DNA from: Tridacna crocea
Taxonomy: Eukaryota > Mollusca > Bivalvia > Cardiida > Cardiidae
NCBI GenBank assembly: GCA_943736015.1
Contig: OX031057.1
Span: 60,904,001-60,968,000, forward strand
Direction of reading: 5' to 3'
Length of the DNA: 64,000 nucleotides
Made by a program: the position numbers and the translations under genes. Shown one piece after another: positions 13,101 through 20,192 of the stretch. The notes beneath the pieces are model-generated. The model was given only the letters and a program-made list of their open reading frames with translations. It ran no database searches and was not told the origin of the DNA. Every line of letters starts with the position of its first letter. The first letter of the stretch is position 1.

Positions 13101-16100
13101 CTTTTGACCGCCTTTAAAATTTTATGAAGGGGATAATGACCGCCCTTACAAAACTGGAAAGGGGCTTTTGACCGCCCTACCTGTTTTGGGGGTAGGGGAT
13201 AATGACCGGAGGGGCTTTTGACCGTTTACCACCATTTACAAGCAGCTGTTCTGCACCATACATTAACCCTTTACCAAACGACAAAATTTTAGACTGGTCC
13301 AAATTGAAAGCATTTGCAGACAACAAAATAAACATACCGGTAACTCAAAAATTGAAATTTGTTTCCAGCAGGATAGAAAGCATTGTGGGAAAAGGAGAAA
13401 ATGCTGGGTACCAGCATTTTCGCCTTTTCCCTCAATGTCTTCTTCCCTTCCCTATCTAGTCACATTTATTTTGTTGTCTGCAAATGCTTTGGACCAGTCT
13501 ACATTTTTCTTGTTTGGTAAAGAGTTAAACCATTTTGCAAATTATAGATCAGAAAATGCAAATCCATCTATAGATGCACCTTTAGTAATATCCCTAAAAC
13601 TCATTCACTTCTTAGAAAGATATTCAAAATGATATCAAAAATAATGTCACACAATTGTGATAACAAACACATATAAGACAAGAAAGTGCATGATGGGTAT
13701 ATTACACTGAAAATAAGGGAGGTTATATGATCGTGTTTCTTTTTTGAAAAAAGAAAAGGTCAAAATATTTTTTTAACGGTAGTGTGTTTTTTTCATAGAG
13801 TAAACAGATATGAAACTGTAGAGGAGGGTACCTGAAGAATCCAGTCTTGTAACCATGGTGACGTAGAATACTTTCACAAAAAGCACAAGTTGATCCCTTT
13901 CCTTTTGTACCACTGACATGTATAATATTCAACCGATTCATATCATCTTCCTGTAATAATAAGTCAGCAGTATTTTATTCATTAACTAGAAGGCCCTGAA
14001 GGGCCTGAATATGCTCTACTGGCAGAGAGTGTGCTTTTAAATAAAGCATACATAGGAATTCATTACGCAAAAAGACAAAAAAGTTGACATTTTCAACTCA
14101 AAATGGCTACTTTTCCATTACTGTTTGCTGAATTTTTTCAAACTCAACAGGGTTAAAAAGCTATTGATGGGATAAAAACGATGAAAAATTCATAAAAATC
14201 TGATCACAAATAAATACTTTATCATGTAAACAGGCAATGAAATTGTTCAATTTGAAATGGCTACTTTTCCCATACTATTTGTCTGATTTTTTTCAAAATC
14301 AATAGGATTAAAGCTATTGATGAGATAAACAAACTGTGTAAGTTTCATGAAAATCTTACCAAAAATGAAGACTTTATCGCGTAAACAAGAAATGAAAATT
14401 TTCAACTTGAAATGGCTACTTTTCCCATAATGTTTCTTGGATTTTTTTCAAAATAAATAGGGTTGAAGCTTTTGATAAGATAAACAAACTCTGCAAGTTT
14501 CATGGAAATCTGATCAAAAATACAGACTTTATCACGTAAACGAGAAATGGAAATTTTAAACTTGAAATGGCTACTTTTCCCATACTGTTTGTCGGATTCT
14601 TTTCAAAATCCATAGGGTAAAAGCTATTGATGAGATAAACAAACTGTGTAAGTTTCACAGAAATCTGACCAAAAATGAAGACTTTATCGCGTAAACAAGA
14701 AATGAAATTTTTCAACTTGAAATGGCTACTTTTCCCATACTGTTTCTTGGATTTTTTTGAAAATCAATAGGGTTGAAGCTATTGATAAGATAAACAAACT
14801 CTGCAAGTTTCATGGAAATCTGACCAAATATACAGACTTTATCACGTAAACAAGAAATGGAAATTTTAAACTTGAAATGGCTACTTTTCCAATACTTTTT
14901 GTCAGATTTTTTTCAAAATCAATAGGGTCAAAGCTATTGATGAGATAAACAAACTGTGTAAGTTTCACAGAAATCTGACCAAAAATGAAGATTTTATCGC
15001 ATAAACAAGAAATGAAATTTTTCAACTTGAAATGGCTACTTTTCCCATACTGTTTCTTGGATTTTTTTGAAAATCAATAGGGTTGAAGCTATCGATAAGA
15101 TAAACAAACTCTGCAAGTTTCATGGAAATCTGACAAAAAATACAGATTTTATCGCGTAAACAAGAAATGGAAATTTTAAACTTGAAATGGCTACTTTTCC
15201 AATACTTTTTGTTGGATTTTTTTCAAAATCAATAGGGTTAAAGGTATCGATGAGATTAACAAACTGTGTAAGTTTCACGAAAATCTGACCAGAAATGAAG
15301 ACTTTATCGCGTAAACAAGAAAAAGACTAATGGACGGACGGACAGACGGACGGCTAGACAGACAGACGGACGGACGGACGGACGACGGAAACCACGCCAT
15401 GACATAAGCTCTGCTGGCTGAAAGCCAGTAGAGCTAAAAATGCCTCAAATGCTATACTAGGCTGTGGCCATAATATGCAAATGATGCTCAAAAATAATAA
15501 TGTGTTATTAAGGTAGTTACCCCTAACATTTCTGTTGCAACATGGAGTAAAATTTCTTGATAGTTGATAAATACAGATCTATTCAGATATAATACTTTTG
15601 TACATTTTTAACCAACCAGAAAGTCCTTTGATGTCTATCTTGACATTATAATTATATTGATACTTTTTTTAGTTTCCAGAAAAGGGAGGTAATTATTATC
15701 TCTCTCTGTAATGAGAATATAGTGGTTTTAGATTTATAAATGATAATTCTAAGAAGGAAAAAAAAGTAAAAAGTGGCTCGGTTAAAGTAGTACAATAATA
15801 CTTATTTTTAATAACAGTAAATTTTGTACGATGATATTATAGTGAAAAGAGCTGTTTTCTGTTATGAGTCGACTACCTTAACTCTTTCATTCAAACATAA
15901 TATGTAAGCAACGCTCTAAGAAAGGGGGATTCCATAAAGTATGATACCAAGCAAGAAGTCATCACAGTCATGGTTCCATAAAATCCCATTTTTCTAACAA
16001 GAGACTCAATCATAAGGTTGACTGATCCTTTGACATACAGAATTAAAACAAAATTTGATCCAGGTCAGTCTGTGTGGACTGCGCAGGCTGGCATGGGCAG

Positions 16101-16840
16101 ATACTTTCTTCAGATGCACTGAACCTCCTTTTTACAGAAAACAATTGAGCAACATCAAAGAATTTCTTTTAGTCCATACAGTGCAAAAAAGGGAGGTAAT
16201 TTAATAACCTCCATCACAGCTGTGTTTTTCAACAGATCACAATTTCGCAAACAAATTTTGGAACAGGTCACCCAAGAAACATTTCAGTGAAATTATTTCA
16301 AATCTGAAAAGCGGTTTCAGAGGAGAAGATTTTAAAAGAATTTCTCTGAAAATTTCATTCCGTTGCCATGGCAACCAGTTTTTGATGAGATCAAATTCTG
16401 TGAACAAGTTTTAAAGAGGATCTACCAAGGAAGATTCCAGCAAAGTTTGGTCCAAATTGGTCCAGTGGTTAAGAAGAAGATGTTTAACGAATTCTTGCTG
16501 ACAGGCAACGCACAACAGATAACACACAAAGGACACAATAGTGATCCATCCTAAAAGCTCCCCTTGAGCATGTTTTGCTCAGGTGAGCTAAAAAAGAAAC
16601 AATTACTAGTTACAAATGACTGCTGCTTTTCCCACAGTATTTTCTAAGGTGATGCATAGCAAGAGCATTTTATAGTCATATCTGTGCATTAGTGAGTTTA
16701 ATACTTACTGTGATACCAGCTCGAGCAGCGTATCCGAACATGTTCCAAAACTTGCCATGAGCACGTTTGTCCCTCTCTTGTCGTATTTTTTCCAGTGTCT
16801 GTGCATTGGTCTGTAAGGTATTTAAAGTCTTCACAGCTTC
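1055..16840 (-). CDS. FPGS: Folylpolyglutamate synthase gene, partial (seven internal exons)
   Basis: FPGS adds glutamates to folates in an ATP-dependent ligase reaction, in cytosol and mitochondria, so that folates are retained and used in one-carbon metabolism. Seven exons are read on the minus strand: 16709-16840, 13832-13950, 10298-10412, 9148-9287, 4045-4147, 2345-2422 and 1055-1187. They sum to 820 nt, or 273 codons plus 1 nt, and all phases agree across junctions. The P-loop GTKGKGST, the SSPHL motif, EVGIGG and the LGLDHTS...AWYKAGIFK stretch appear in family order. Vertebrate FPGS is about 550-590 residues, so roughly the N-terminal half to the middle is here. The first exon (leader and start codon) was not found, and the C-terminal exons lie off the left edge. 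Introns run from 1.0 to 5.0 kb and are filled with transposons. The reading frame is open throughout, so I regard the gene as functional. Confidence 0.95.
1243..1459 (-). mobile_element. TTAA palindromic MITE
   Basis: TTAA at both ends (1243-1246, 1456-1459) and a central palindrome at about 1347-1402 with some decay in the left arm. It starts 55 bp upstream of FPGS exon G. Confidence 0.85.
1645..1692. mobile_element. Degenerate palindromic MITE core
   Basis: Only the right half of the central palindrome (ACCAGCATTT...CCCACAATGTTTTC) is recognisable; the ends are lost. Confidence 0.45.
1972..2195 (+). mobile_element. TTAA palindromic MITE, well preserved
   Basis: A good reference copy. The left end is TTAACCCATTACCACACAA, followed by a GAGAAAGAAGCC segment. 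The central palindrome (2028-2093) is built on AACATTGTGGGAAAAGGAG with its complement. Next comes a CACTTTTGTTGTCTC tract, and the end is GGAAATGAGTTAA. 'Plus' orientation is defined as having the ACCACACAA end on the left and the ACGACAAAATTTTAGACTGG-type end on the right. Confidence 0.92.
2345..2422 (-). CDS. FPGS: FPGS exon F
   Basis: 78 bp, 26 codons in phase 0-0, encoding [20 protein letters not shown] then RAQEIG. This matches the family position straight after GIFK (consensus GVPAFT). The acceptor is atttcag above 2422 and the donor GTAAG at 2340-2344. Confidence 0.93.
2552..2860 (+). repeat. Interspersed repeat with (GGACAGAAGGAT)n tract
   Basis: Contains a minisatellite of GGACAGAA/GGATGGAC units at 2745-2822, followed by a 'gcgacta' box. 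It resembles the repeat at 23655-23970, with which it shares the 'gttgttgagaaa' segment, the GGAC-rich tract and 'gcgacta'. Probably a non-autonomous element of the same broad class as the helitron-like copies. Confidence 0.55.
2934..3162 (+). mobile_element. TTAA palindromic MITE
   Basis: TTAA at 2934-2937 and 3159-3162, with the full central palindrome at about 2990-3056. The left arm carries small changes (CACTGCAGG), partly mirrored in the right arm (CACAGTG). Confidence 0.9.
3170..3335 (-). mobile_element. Degenerate TTAA palindromic MITE
   Basis: Follows the previous copy directly in the opposite orientation. The ACTTGCCCAAAT..GCATTTGCA stretch and a broken palindrome remain. Confidence 0.6.
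3336..3766. other. FPGS intron sequence, nothing recognised
   Basis: No exon or known repeat is seen in this stretch. Confidence 0.4.
3767..4008 (+). mobile_element. TTAA palindromic MITE
   Basis: TTAA at 3767-3770 and 4005-4008. The palindrome has several unpaired changes. There is a small internal duplication of the 'ACAAATTTCA' segment (about 3898-3928), absent from other copies. Confidence 0.85.
4045..4147 (-). CDS. FPGS: FPGS exon E ([10 protein letters not shown]...[11 protein letters not shown])
   Basis: 103 bp, phase 2 in and 0 out. It encodes [20 protein letters not shown], then [14 protein letters not shown]. The GLDHTS histidine segment and the IAW-KAGIFK stretch (carrying the lysine that is modified in bacterial relatives) are diagnostic of the Mur ligase/FPGS fold. 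The acceptor is tctttaag above 4147 and the donor GTGAG at 4040-4044. A MITE begins 57 bp upstream of the acceptor. Confidence 0.95.
4205..4375 (+). mobile_element. TTAA palindromic MITE, right end lost
   Basis: TTAA at 4205-4208, followed by a shortened left flank and a complete hairpin. The 'GTTGTTTGCCC' segment ends abruptly. It starts 57 bp upstream of FPGS exon E. Confidence 0.8.
4410..4612 (+). mobile_element. TTAA palindromic MITE, right end lost
   Basis: TTAA at 4410-4413 and a near-perfect central palindrome (4467-4533). The right part stops after 'GACCAGTCTA'. Confidence 0.85.
4716..4940 (+). mobile_element. tRNA-derived SINE (family 1)
   Basis: The head has an A-box-like TAGCTCAGTAGTTGG and a B-box-like GGTTTGATACCTG. 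The body includes 'CTTTCTTT..GTGAGAAAG' and a 3' part 'CACTGACTGCCATGATATGGCC'. Related copies lie at 12650-12895 (+) and 19826-20058 (-). As a degenerate pol III-type promoter with a non-coding body, it reads as a SINE and not a tRNA gene. Confidence 0.75.
5027..5190 (-). mobile_element. tRNA-derived SINE (family 2)
   Basis: On the minus strand it reads 'gaccactccttcattcatg', 'cttaaaatacaacacct', then a tRNA-like segment with TGGCTCAGGGGTTA (A box) and GGTTTGAATCTC (B box). The same arrangement is seen at 60430-60620 (+) and in the split copy at 5340/9145. Confidence 0.7.
5900..6081 (+). mobile_element. TTAA palindromic MITE, divergent hairpin
   Basis: The hairpin reads GTGAGAAAAGGAGAAACTTC / AATTTCTCCTTTTCTCAC with the tip TTGTAACAAG, a different tip sequence from the main family. 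The right end is GTAATGGGTTAA; the left end is lost. Confidence 0.75.
6082..7345. other. Interior of the 3.6-kb element
   Basis: AT-rich, with no coding similarity recognised. At 7210-7315 there is a cluster of 'TCGACTATAGTCGA/AATCGATT' short inverted motifs, possibly a decayed subterminal region. Confidence 0.4.
7355..8147. mobile_element. Foldback-like element with G-rich minisatellite arms
   Basis: The left arm (7359-7472) is tandem GGACAAAACCCCCCTA units. The right arm (8031-8142) is the complement, about seven GGGGGGTTTTGTCCTA units. The AT-rich core between them has no ORF. It is flanked by CGATTAATC at 7346-7354 and 8148-8156, a candidate 9-bp target duplication. Minisatellite inverted arms with a 9-bp duplication recall Drosophila FB elements and MULE-type transposons. 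Confidence 0.75.
9148..9287 (-). CDS. FPGS: FPGS exon D (EVGIGG motif)
   Basis: 140 bp, phase 0 in and 2 out. It encodes [20 protein letters not shown], then [20 protein letters not shown]. The MEVGIGG glycine loop with its glutamate is the Mg/ATP site segment of FPGS. The acceptor is ctttttag above 9287 and the donor GTAAG at 9143-9147. The next intron (4148-9147) is 5.0 kb and contains the SINE split by the 3.6-kb CAGGG-ended element. Confidence 0.95.
9359..9587 (-). mobile_element. TTAA palindromic MITE, first of an abutting pair
   Basis: Left end TTAACCCTTTACCAAACGAC and right end GGTAAAGGGTTAA. The hairpin is intact. It shares TTAA 9584-9587 with the next copy and lies 71 bp from FPGS exon D. 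Confidence 0.9.
9584..9809 (+). mobile_element. TTAA palindromic MITE, second of an abutting pair
   Basis: Begins at the TTAA that ends the previous copy and is in the opposite orientation. The hairpin arms show matching changes (GTTGTAAAAGG / CTTTTACCAC). Confidence 0.9.
10002..10235 (-). mobile_element. TTAA palindromic MITE
   Basis: TTAA at 10002-10005 and 10232-10235. A 5-6 nt insertion is present in the 'GACTACTAGCAGTCC' part. The hairpin is slightly decayed. Located 62 bp from FPGS exon C. Confidence 0.88.
10298..10412 (-). CDS. FPGS: FPGS exon C (SSPHL motif)
   Basis: 115 bp, phase 2 in and 0 out. It encodes [20 protein letters not shown], continuing to [16 protein letters not shown] followed by VRER is the conserved segment after the P-loop exon. 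The acceptor is ctgtttcag above 10412 and the donor GTTAGC at 10292-10297. A TTAA palindromic MITE ends 62 bp downstream of the donor (10235). Confidence 0.95.
10428..10560. repeat. Short tandem duplication in FPGS intron
   Basis: A ~45-bp segment ending 'TCATACAGGCA(C/A)ATAT(C/A)AGCCA' occurs at about 10430-10480 and again at about 10513-10557. The rest of the gap up to 10917 shows nothing recognisable. Confidence 0.6.
10918..11146 (+). mobile_element. TTAA palindromic MITE, right TTAA mutated
   Basis: TTAA at 10918-10921. The hairpin (10973-11041) is nearly complete. The right end reads GGTAAGGGGGTTC, having lost the TTAA. Confidence 0.85.
11220..11389 (-). mobile_element. TTAA palindromic MITE, left end lost
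   Basis: The hairpin carries mirrored changes on both arms (AGATTGTAGG / CCTACAATCTT). The right end is TTAAAGGGTTAA (TTAA 11386-11389). Confidence 0.8.
11567..13230. mobile_element. Foldback-like element with GGTCAAAAGCCCC minisatellite arms
   Basis: The left arm (11571-11765) alternates GGCGGTCAAAAGCCCCTT and GGGCGGTCATTATCCCCTTC units. The right arm (13023-13225) is the inverted counterpart. It is flanked by ACCATTTAC at 11558-11566 and 13231-13239, a perfect 9-bp direct repeat. The core holds unrelated sequence including a SINE (12650-12895). No transposase ORF was found. Confidence 0.8.
12650..12895 (+). mobile_element. SINE (family 1), 3' part well preserved
   Basis: The 3' portion contains 'ACTGGCCTCCGCGATATAAG', then 'GAAAACGGCGTTAAAC' and a (AATC)-rich tail, typical of molluscan SINE 3' ends. 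The tRNA-like head is degraded. It lies inside the foldback element. Confidence 0.65.
13263..13528. mobile_element. TTAA palindromic MITE with two identical half-types
   Basis: Both ends are the ACGACAAAATTTTAGACTGG type, instead of one of each, so nearly the whole ~266 bp forms a single hairpin. TTAA at 13263-13266 and 13525-13528. Confidence 0.88.
13832..13950 (-). CDS. FPGS: FPGS exon B with ATP-binding P-loop
   Basis: 119 bp, phase 0 in and 2 out. It encodes the [18 protein letters not shown] stretch with the P-loop GTKGKGST that binds ATP phosphate, then [13 protein letters not shown]. The acceptor is attacag just above 13950. The donor is GTACC at 13827-13831, and the split serine codon AG|C is completed in the next exon. 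Reading past the donor gives an unrelated tail, which confirms the exon end. Confidence 0.95.
13986..15437 (+). mobile_element. Helitron-like element copy A with dimeric minisatellite
   Basis: The 5' hairpin AGGCCCTGAAGGGCCT is followed by GCTCTACTGGC. The 3' end has the hairpin CTGGCTGAAAGCCAG overlapping GCCAGTAGAGC, then CTAA. Inside are about eight ~155-bp units (about 14100-15320) in two alternating types, so the real period is ~310 bp. A (GACG)n tract lies at 15334-15387. There is no ORF: a non-autonomous element. Confidence 0.75.
14100..15322 (+). repeat. ~155-bp minisatellite, dimeric higher-order period ~310 bp
   Basis: The anchor AATGGCTACTTTTCC recurs at about 14103, 14259, 14409, 14566, 14719, 14876, 15029 and 15186. 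Units 310 bp apart are more alike (e.g. GTTTCTTGGATTTTTTT against TGTC/TTGGATTTTTTTC types). Confidence 0.85.
15438..16144. other. FPGS intron sequence, nothing recognised
   Basis: No exon seen. It contains a 'GTGTGGACTGCGCAGGCTGG' stretch at about 16068-16090, a motif found elsewhere in the window in palindromic repeats. Confidence 0.4.
16145..16591 (+). mobile_element. Helitron-like element copy E, 5' truncated
   Basis: Shares its body and 3' domain with copy D (61602-63189). One unit of the ~165-bp repeat is followed by GTTGCCATGGCAAC, a conserved ~200-bp 3' domain and the hairpin TTGAGCATGTTTTGCTCAGG, then TGAGCTAA. Confidence 0.75.
16362..16375. promoter_or_regulatory. Perfect palindromic X-box (RFX-type) in a mobile element
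   Basis: GTTGCCATGGCAAC, identical at 18143-18156 and 62980-62993. It matches the established RFX-factor consensus GTNRCC-N(0-3)-RGYAAC. Function here is inferred. Confidence 0.6.
16709..16840 (-). CDS. FPGS: FPGS exon A (N-terminal helix region)
   Basis: 44 codons in phase 0-0. The translation opens [20 protein letters not shown] and ends in YAARAGIT. The LNTLQTNA core is a hallmark of eukaryotic FPGS. The acceptor is a pyrimidine stretch ending ctctag at 16841 and above; the donor is GTAAG at 16704-16708. This is the most upstream exon I can recognise. The preceding exon, which should carry the start codon, is not identified, so the true 5' end of the gene lies above 16840 and may be beyond recognition or outside the window. 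Confidence 0.93.
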
Positions 16841-17082
16841 CTAGAGAAGATACAAAACCAGAAAAGATCTTTAGTTTTACCTTATTATTCCTTTTAATCA
16901 CAAATTCTTGGGAACATGGGGAAGAGGCCTATTGAAATAATATGGTTAACCCTTTCCCAAACAATCTCTGGTTTATACGGGTCAAGAATAGAAGCCTTTT
17001 GAAAACATTGTGGGAAAAGAAGAAAATGCTGGTAACCAGCATTTTCTCCTTTTCCCACAATGTTTTCTACCCTATCATATAG

Positions 17083-18391
17083 AACAAGAGGGCCATGATG
17101 GCCCTGTATCGCTCCACTGGCTAATTTGTAAAAACACTACAAGCCAAACATTACATTATTTGGCCAACTGGTTTCAAACTTGAGGGCATACAGTTTTTTT
17201 CCCATAACAACCTACAAAAAAGTTGTGACCCCTGGGCAAATCCAATTTTGACCACAAAGCTATAATTACTTGAATCCTGGTGGAGGTCTACAAGATAAAG
17301 CCCCATATCAAATAATACAGGTCTAGAATGTGTGGTTATAAACAAGAAGATTTTCAAAGTTTTCTTAATAAAAGGCCTGTAAAACATAAAATCCATGAGA
17401 CAGGGCTAAATTTAGTGGTCCTAGTCTTTATCATGGTTAGTAACAAGATGACTCAGAAAGTTTTCACCACAAAAGCCCATGTAAAACTTATAACCCCTGG
17501 TGTGGGGATAAACTTGACCCTAAGGCTATAATTTGGGCCCTCCTGGTAGAGGCCCACTAGATAAAGCTACATGCAAAATTTGATAGCCCTAGGCCTTATG
17601 GCTAGGTACAAGTAGATTTTTAAAAAATTCCCAATATGAGCCCATGTAAAACTTGTGACCCCCAGGACAGGGCCAAATTTGACCCCAGGGCTACAATTTG
17701 GGCACATTTGGTAGACAACCACTTGATAAAGCTAGATGCAAAATTGAGTAGCCCTGGGCCTTATGGCTTGGTACGAAAAGATTTTTAAAGTTTTCACTAT
17801 ATAAGCCCATATAAAACTTGTGACCCCCGGGGCCGGGCCAAATTTGACCTCTGGGCTATCATTTGGGCACTCTGGGTAGAGGTCTACTAGATAAAGCTAC
17901 ATGCCAAATTTGGTAGCCCTAGGCCCTATGGCTAGGTACCAGAAAGATTTTAAAGTTTTCCCTATATAAGCCCATATAAAACTTGTGACCCCCGGGGTGG
18001 GGCCAATTTTGACCCCAGGGCTATTATTTGAAGGAACTTGGTAGAGGTCCACTAGATAAAGCTACATGCCAAATTTGGTAGCTCTAGGCCTTATGGTTTC
18101 AGAGAAGAAGATTTTTAAAAATTTTCAATATTTTTCAGTTTTGTTGCCATGGCAACCAGAGTTTTTGAAGGAATAAAATTCTTTCAAGGAATTCTGAAGA
18201 GGACCATGGCAGGATCATTTCTGTGAATTTTCATCAAAATTGGATGGGTAGTTTCAGAGAAGAAGATGTTTGAAATAAAAGTTAACGCACGCACGGACGG
18301 ATGGACGCACGCACGCACAGACGGACGGACGGACGCACGACGGACACCGGGCCATGACATAAGCCGGCTGGCCTTCGGCCAGTGGAGCTAA
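17083..18391 (+). mobile_element. Helitron-like element copy B
   Basis: The 5' hairpin AGGGCCATGATGGCCCT is followed by GCTCCACTGGC. The 3' end has the hairpin CTGGCCTTCGGCCAG overlapping GCCAGTGGAGC and ending CTAA. Inside are about six ~145-bp units (17200-18120, anchor 'AAAACTTGTGACCCC'), the X-box at 18143 and a (GACG/GCAC)n tract at 18290-18345. Confidence 0.78.
18143..18156. promoter_or_regulatory. X-box (RFX-type) palindrome
   Basis: GTTGCCATGGCAAC inside helitron-like copy B, just before the conserved 3' domain. Confidence 0.6.
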
Positions 18392-18481
18392 AAATCATCT
18401 TTTTAGCAACTGTTAATTTGTCATCTGCAAAATGCTTTCAATTTGGTCTGGTCCAAAATTTGCCGTTTGGGAAAGGGTTAA

Positions 18482-19106
18482 AGGAGGAAATGCTGACTAA
18501 CATCAATTATGTTCTATACCTATACATGGATCCGTGGAAACCGGTATTTGACCAATCAGGTCATCGCATTTATTCTTCCCGATGTGCATCGTTGTGTTCT
18601 GATATTTCGGCTCACAAATAAAGGACTGTTAAAGTTGGAGGGATGCGATACTATTTATTTATTTTGTGTTTTTAACGTTTGAATTTAAGAAAAACCTTAA
18701 AATATGTGGTTGTTTTTTTTTTCCTTTCACATTGGAGTTCGAAGTTTTATTTAAACATGTATATCTGTTACATTGTCCGTTGACCCTATAATTCTCCCTT
18801 TTAATACATATCTGTGTGTAAATTCGTTCAAGCATCTTTAAATTACTTACCGAGAATTTATCATTTACAGAAATATACGATCAAAATATTTTTTCCAAAA
18901 TTTTATTGAGAGAAAAAGTCATGACAGCACGATTTAAGTAGCCTATCTGCTATACTGTATATGTATTGACAGCGTTTGTTTGTGAGTCCTTGGCAACAGC
19001 ATCTAAGGTAGTGGGTTTATCTTATCGCCACGGATCCATGTATTGAAAGACATTGAAAGCAATTGAGGACAACTATTCCTTGGGGCTCAAATGATGGAAA
19101 ATGTCT
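18482..19106. other. Unannotated AT-rich stretch
   Basis: A minus-strand GTAAGTAA donor-like site at 18843-18850 is the only splice-like signal. I could not tie it to a first FPGS exon. Confidence 0.35.
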
Positions 19107-19333
19107 TTAACCCTTTCCCAAACAAGCCCTTGTTTTTACATGTCTGCAGTACAAGTCTTTTAAAAAACACTGTGGGAAATGGAGAAATTGCTCGTAACGA
19201 GCAATTTCTCCTTTTCCCACAGTGTTTTCTACCCATTTAGAGAACTTTCTGCCATTTTTATCAAATTTGAAATTGTCATCTGCAAACTCTTTGAGTTTGA
19301 AAGAGTAAAATTTATCATTTGGGAAAGGGTTAA
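19107..19333 (+). mobile_element. TTAA palindromic MITE, subfamily 2
   Basis: Ends are TTAACCCTTTCCCAAAC / TTTGGGAAAGGGTTAA. The hairpin tip is ATTGCTCGTAACGAGCAAT and the outer arms ACACTGTGGG / CCCACAGTGTT, so both arms differ from subfamily 1 in a paired way. Sister copy at 59573-59800. Confidence 0.88.
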
Positions 19334-19373
19334 ATGGATGGAAAATAGTTAAGGGATATGTAAAAGAAAGACC

Positions 19374-19571
19374 AGGTCCGTATTCATCAACCATTCTTAA
19401 GAACACTCTATGTTTATTATTCAGAATTTGTCAGTGTGAAAGTAACAGAACTTCTGATTGGCTAAACCATATGGTTAAGTGAATCAGAGGTTCTGTTACT
19501 TTCATTGTCAGAAAATCTTGATGAATAAGACTAAGAACGTTCCTAAGAATGGTTGGTGAGCAAGGACCTTG
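19374..19571. mobile_element. Foldback MITE with ~36-bp imperfect inverted ends
   Basis: The left end 'AGGTCCGTATTCATCAACCA' and right end 'TGGTTGGTGAGCAAGGACCT' are complementary with a few mismatches. There is a second internal inverted pair, AAAGTAACAGAACTTCTGATT / AGAGGTTCTGTTACTTTC. Confidence 0.7.
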
Positions 19572-19667
19572 ATTTTCAACGTAATCTCCTTTTTCTTGGA
19601 TCTTTTTCCAAAACCTTACTCCTCTTGCATAGCTGTAAAAGCATGGATGTTTATACTTTGAAAAAGG

Positions 19668-19822
19668 TTGACCCTTTACAACATAATGCAGAATTTTACT
19701 GACGCTCTTGAAAACATTGCGGGAAAAAAGAAAATGCTGGTAGCCAGCACTTTCTTCCTTTCCTACTATGTTTTCTACTAATTCTGTAACAAACCCCATA
19801 ATTTGAGTCACAAATAACTTCA
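19668..19822 (+). mobile_element. Degenerate TTAA palindromic MITE
   Basis: 'GACCCTTTACAACATAATG' followed by a recognisable hairpin (about 19711-19773) and a decayed right side. Confidence 0.65.
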
Positions 19823-19825
19823 CAG

Positions 19826-20058
19826 CTTAGGTCATATCATGGCAGTCAGTGACACAGCCATGTGTTTCCTGGCTTTCCCAAACCAGTACTGGCACAACTT
19901 TCTTTCCAAGGCCATCGACTACTTTTCTCACATGCATCAGAAATGAGAGGTGAAATATCGCCTAAAAGAAAGTTTGCCCCAGTCGGGTATAAAACCCACA
20001 TCCTCCAGATAAGGAGTCAGATACGCTAACCACTGAACAACCCGAACAGGCTTGCCCC
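19826..20058 (-). mobile_element. tRNA-derived SINE (family 1)
   Basis: Read on the minus strand, the tRNA-like head contains 'GTTCAGTGGTTAGCG' and 'GTGGGTTTTATACCC'. The body ends with 'CACTGACTGCCATGATATGACC'. Homologous to 4716-4940. Confidence 0.75.
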
Positions 20059-20192
20059 TCTTGTATGAGCTCCACTTTTCATAGCTGACAACTTGTTCAA
20101 ATTTGAAGTAAACATTTTCAGTAATACCAAACTGTTAAAGTTTTTGCAAGATAATACAGACTACACAGATAAGGATGGTGCAAGAGATATAG

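Larger units (their letters stand above)
16948..18481 (+). mobile_element. TTAA palindromic MITE split by helitron-like copy B
   Basis: The left part 16948-17082 includes the hairpin (16999-17068). The right part 18392-18481 ends TTTGGGAAAGGGTTAA. The ends are of the CCCTTTCCCAAAC type. The helitron-like element lies between the two parts. Confidence 0.8.

Noticed and set aside
18838-18870. Candidate FPGS first exon ending at a GTAAGTAA donor on the minus strand
   Set aside because: The short frame from the nearby ATG does not give the phase 0 needed by exon A, and there is no leader-like sequence.
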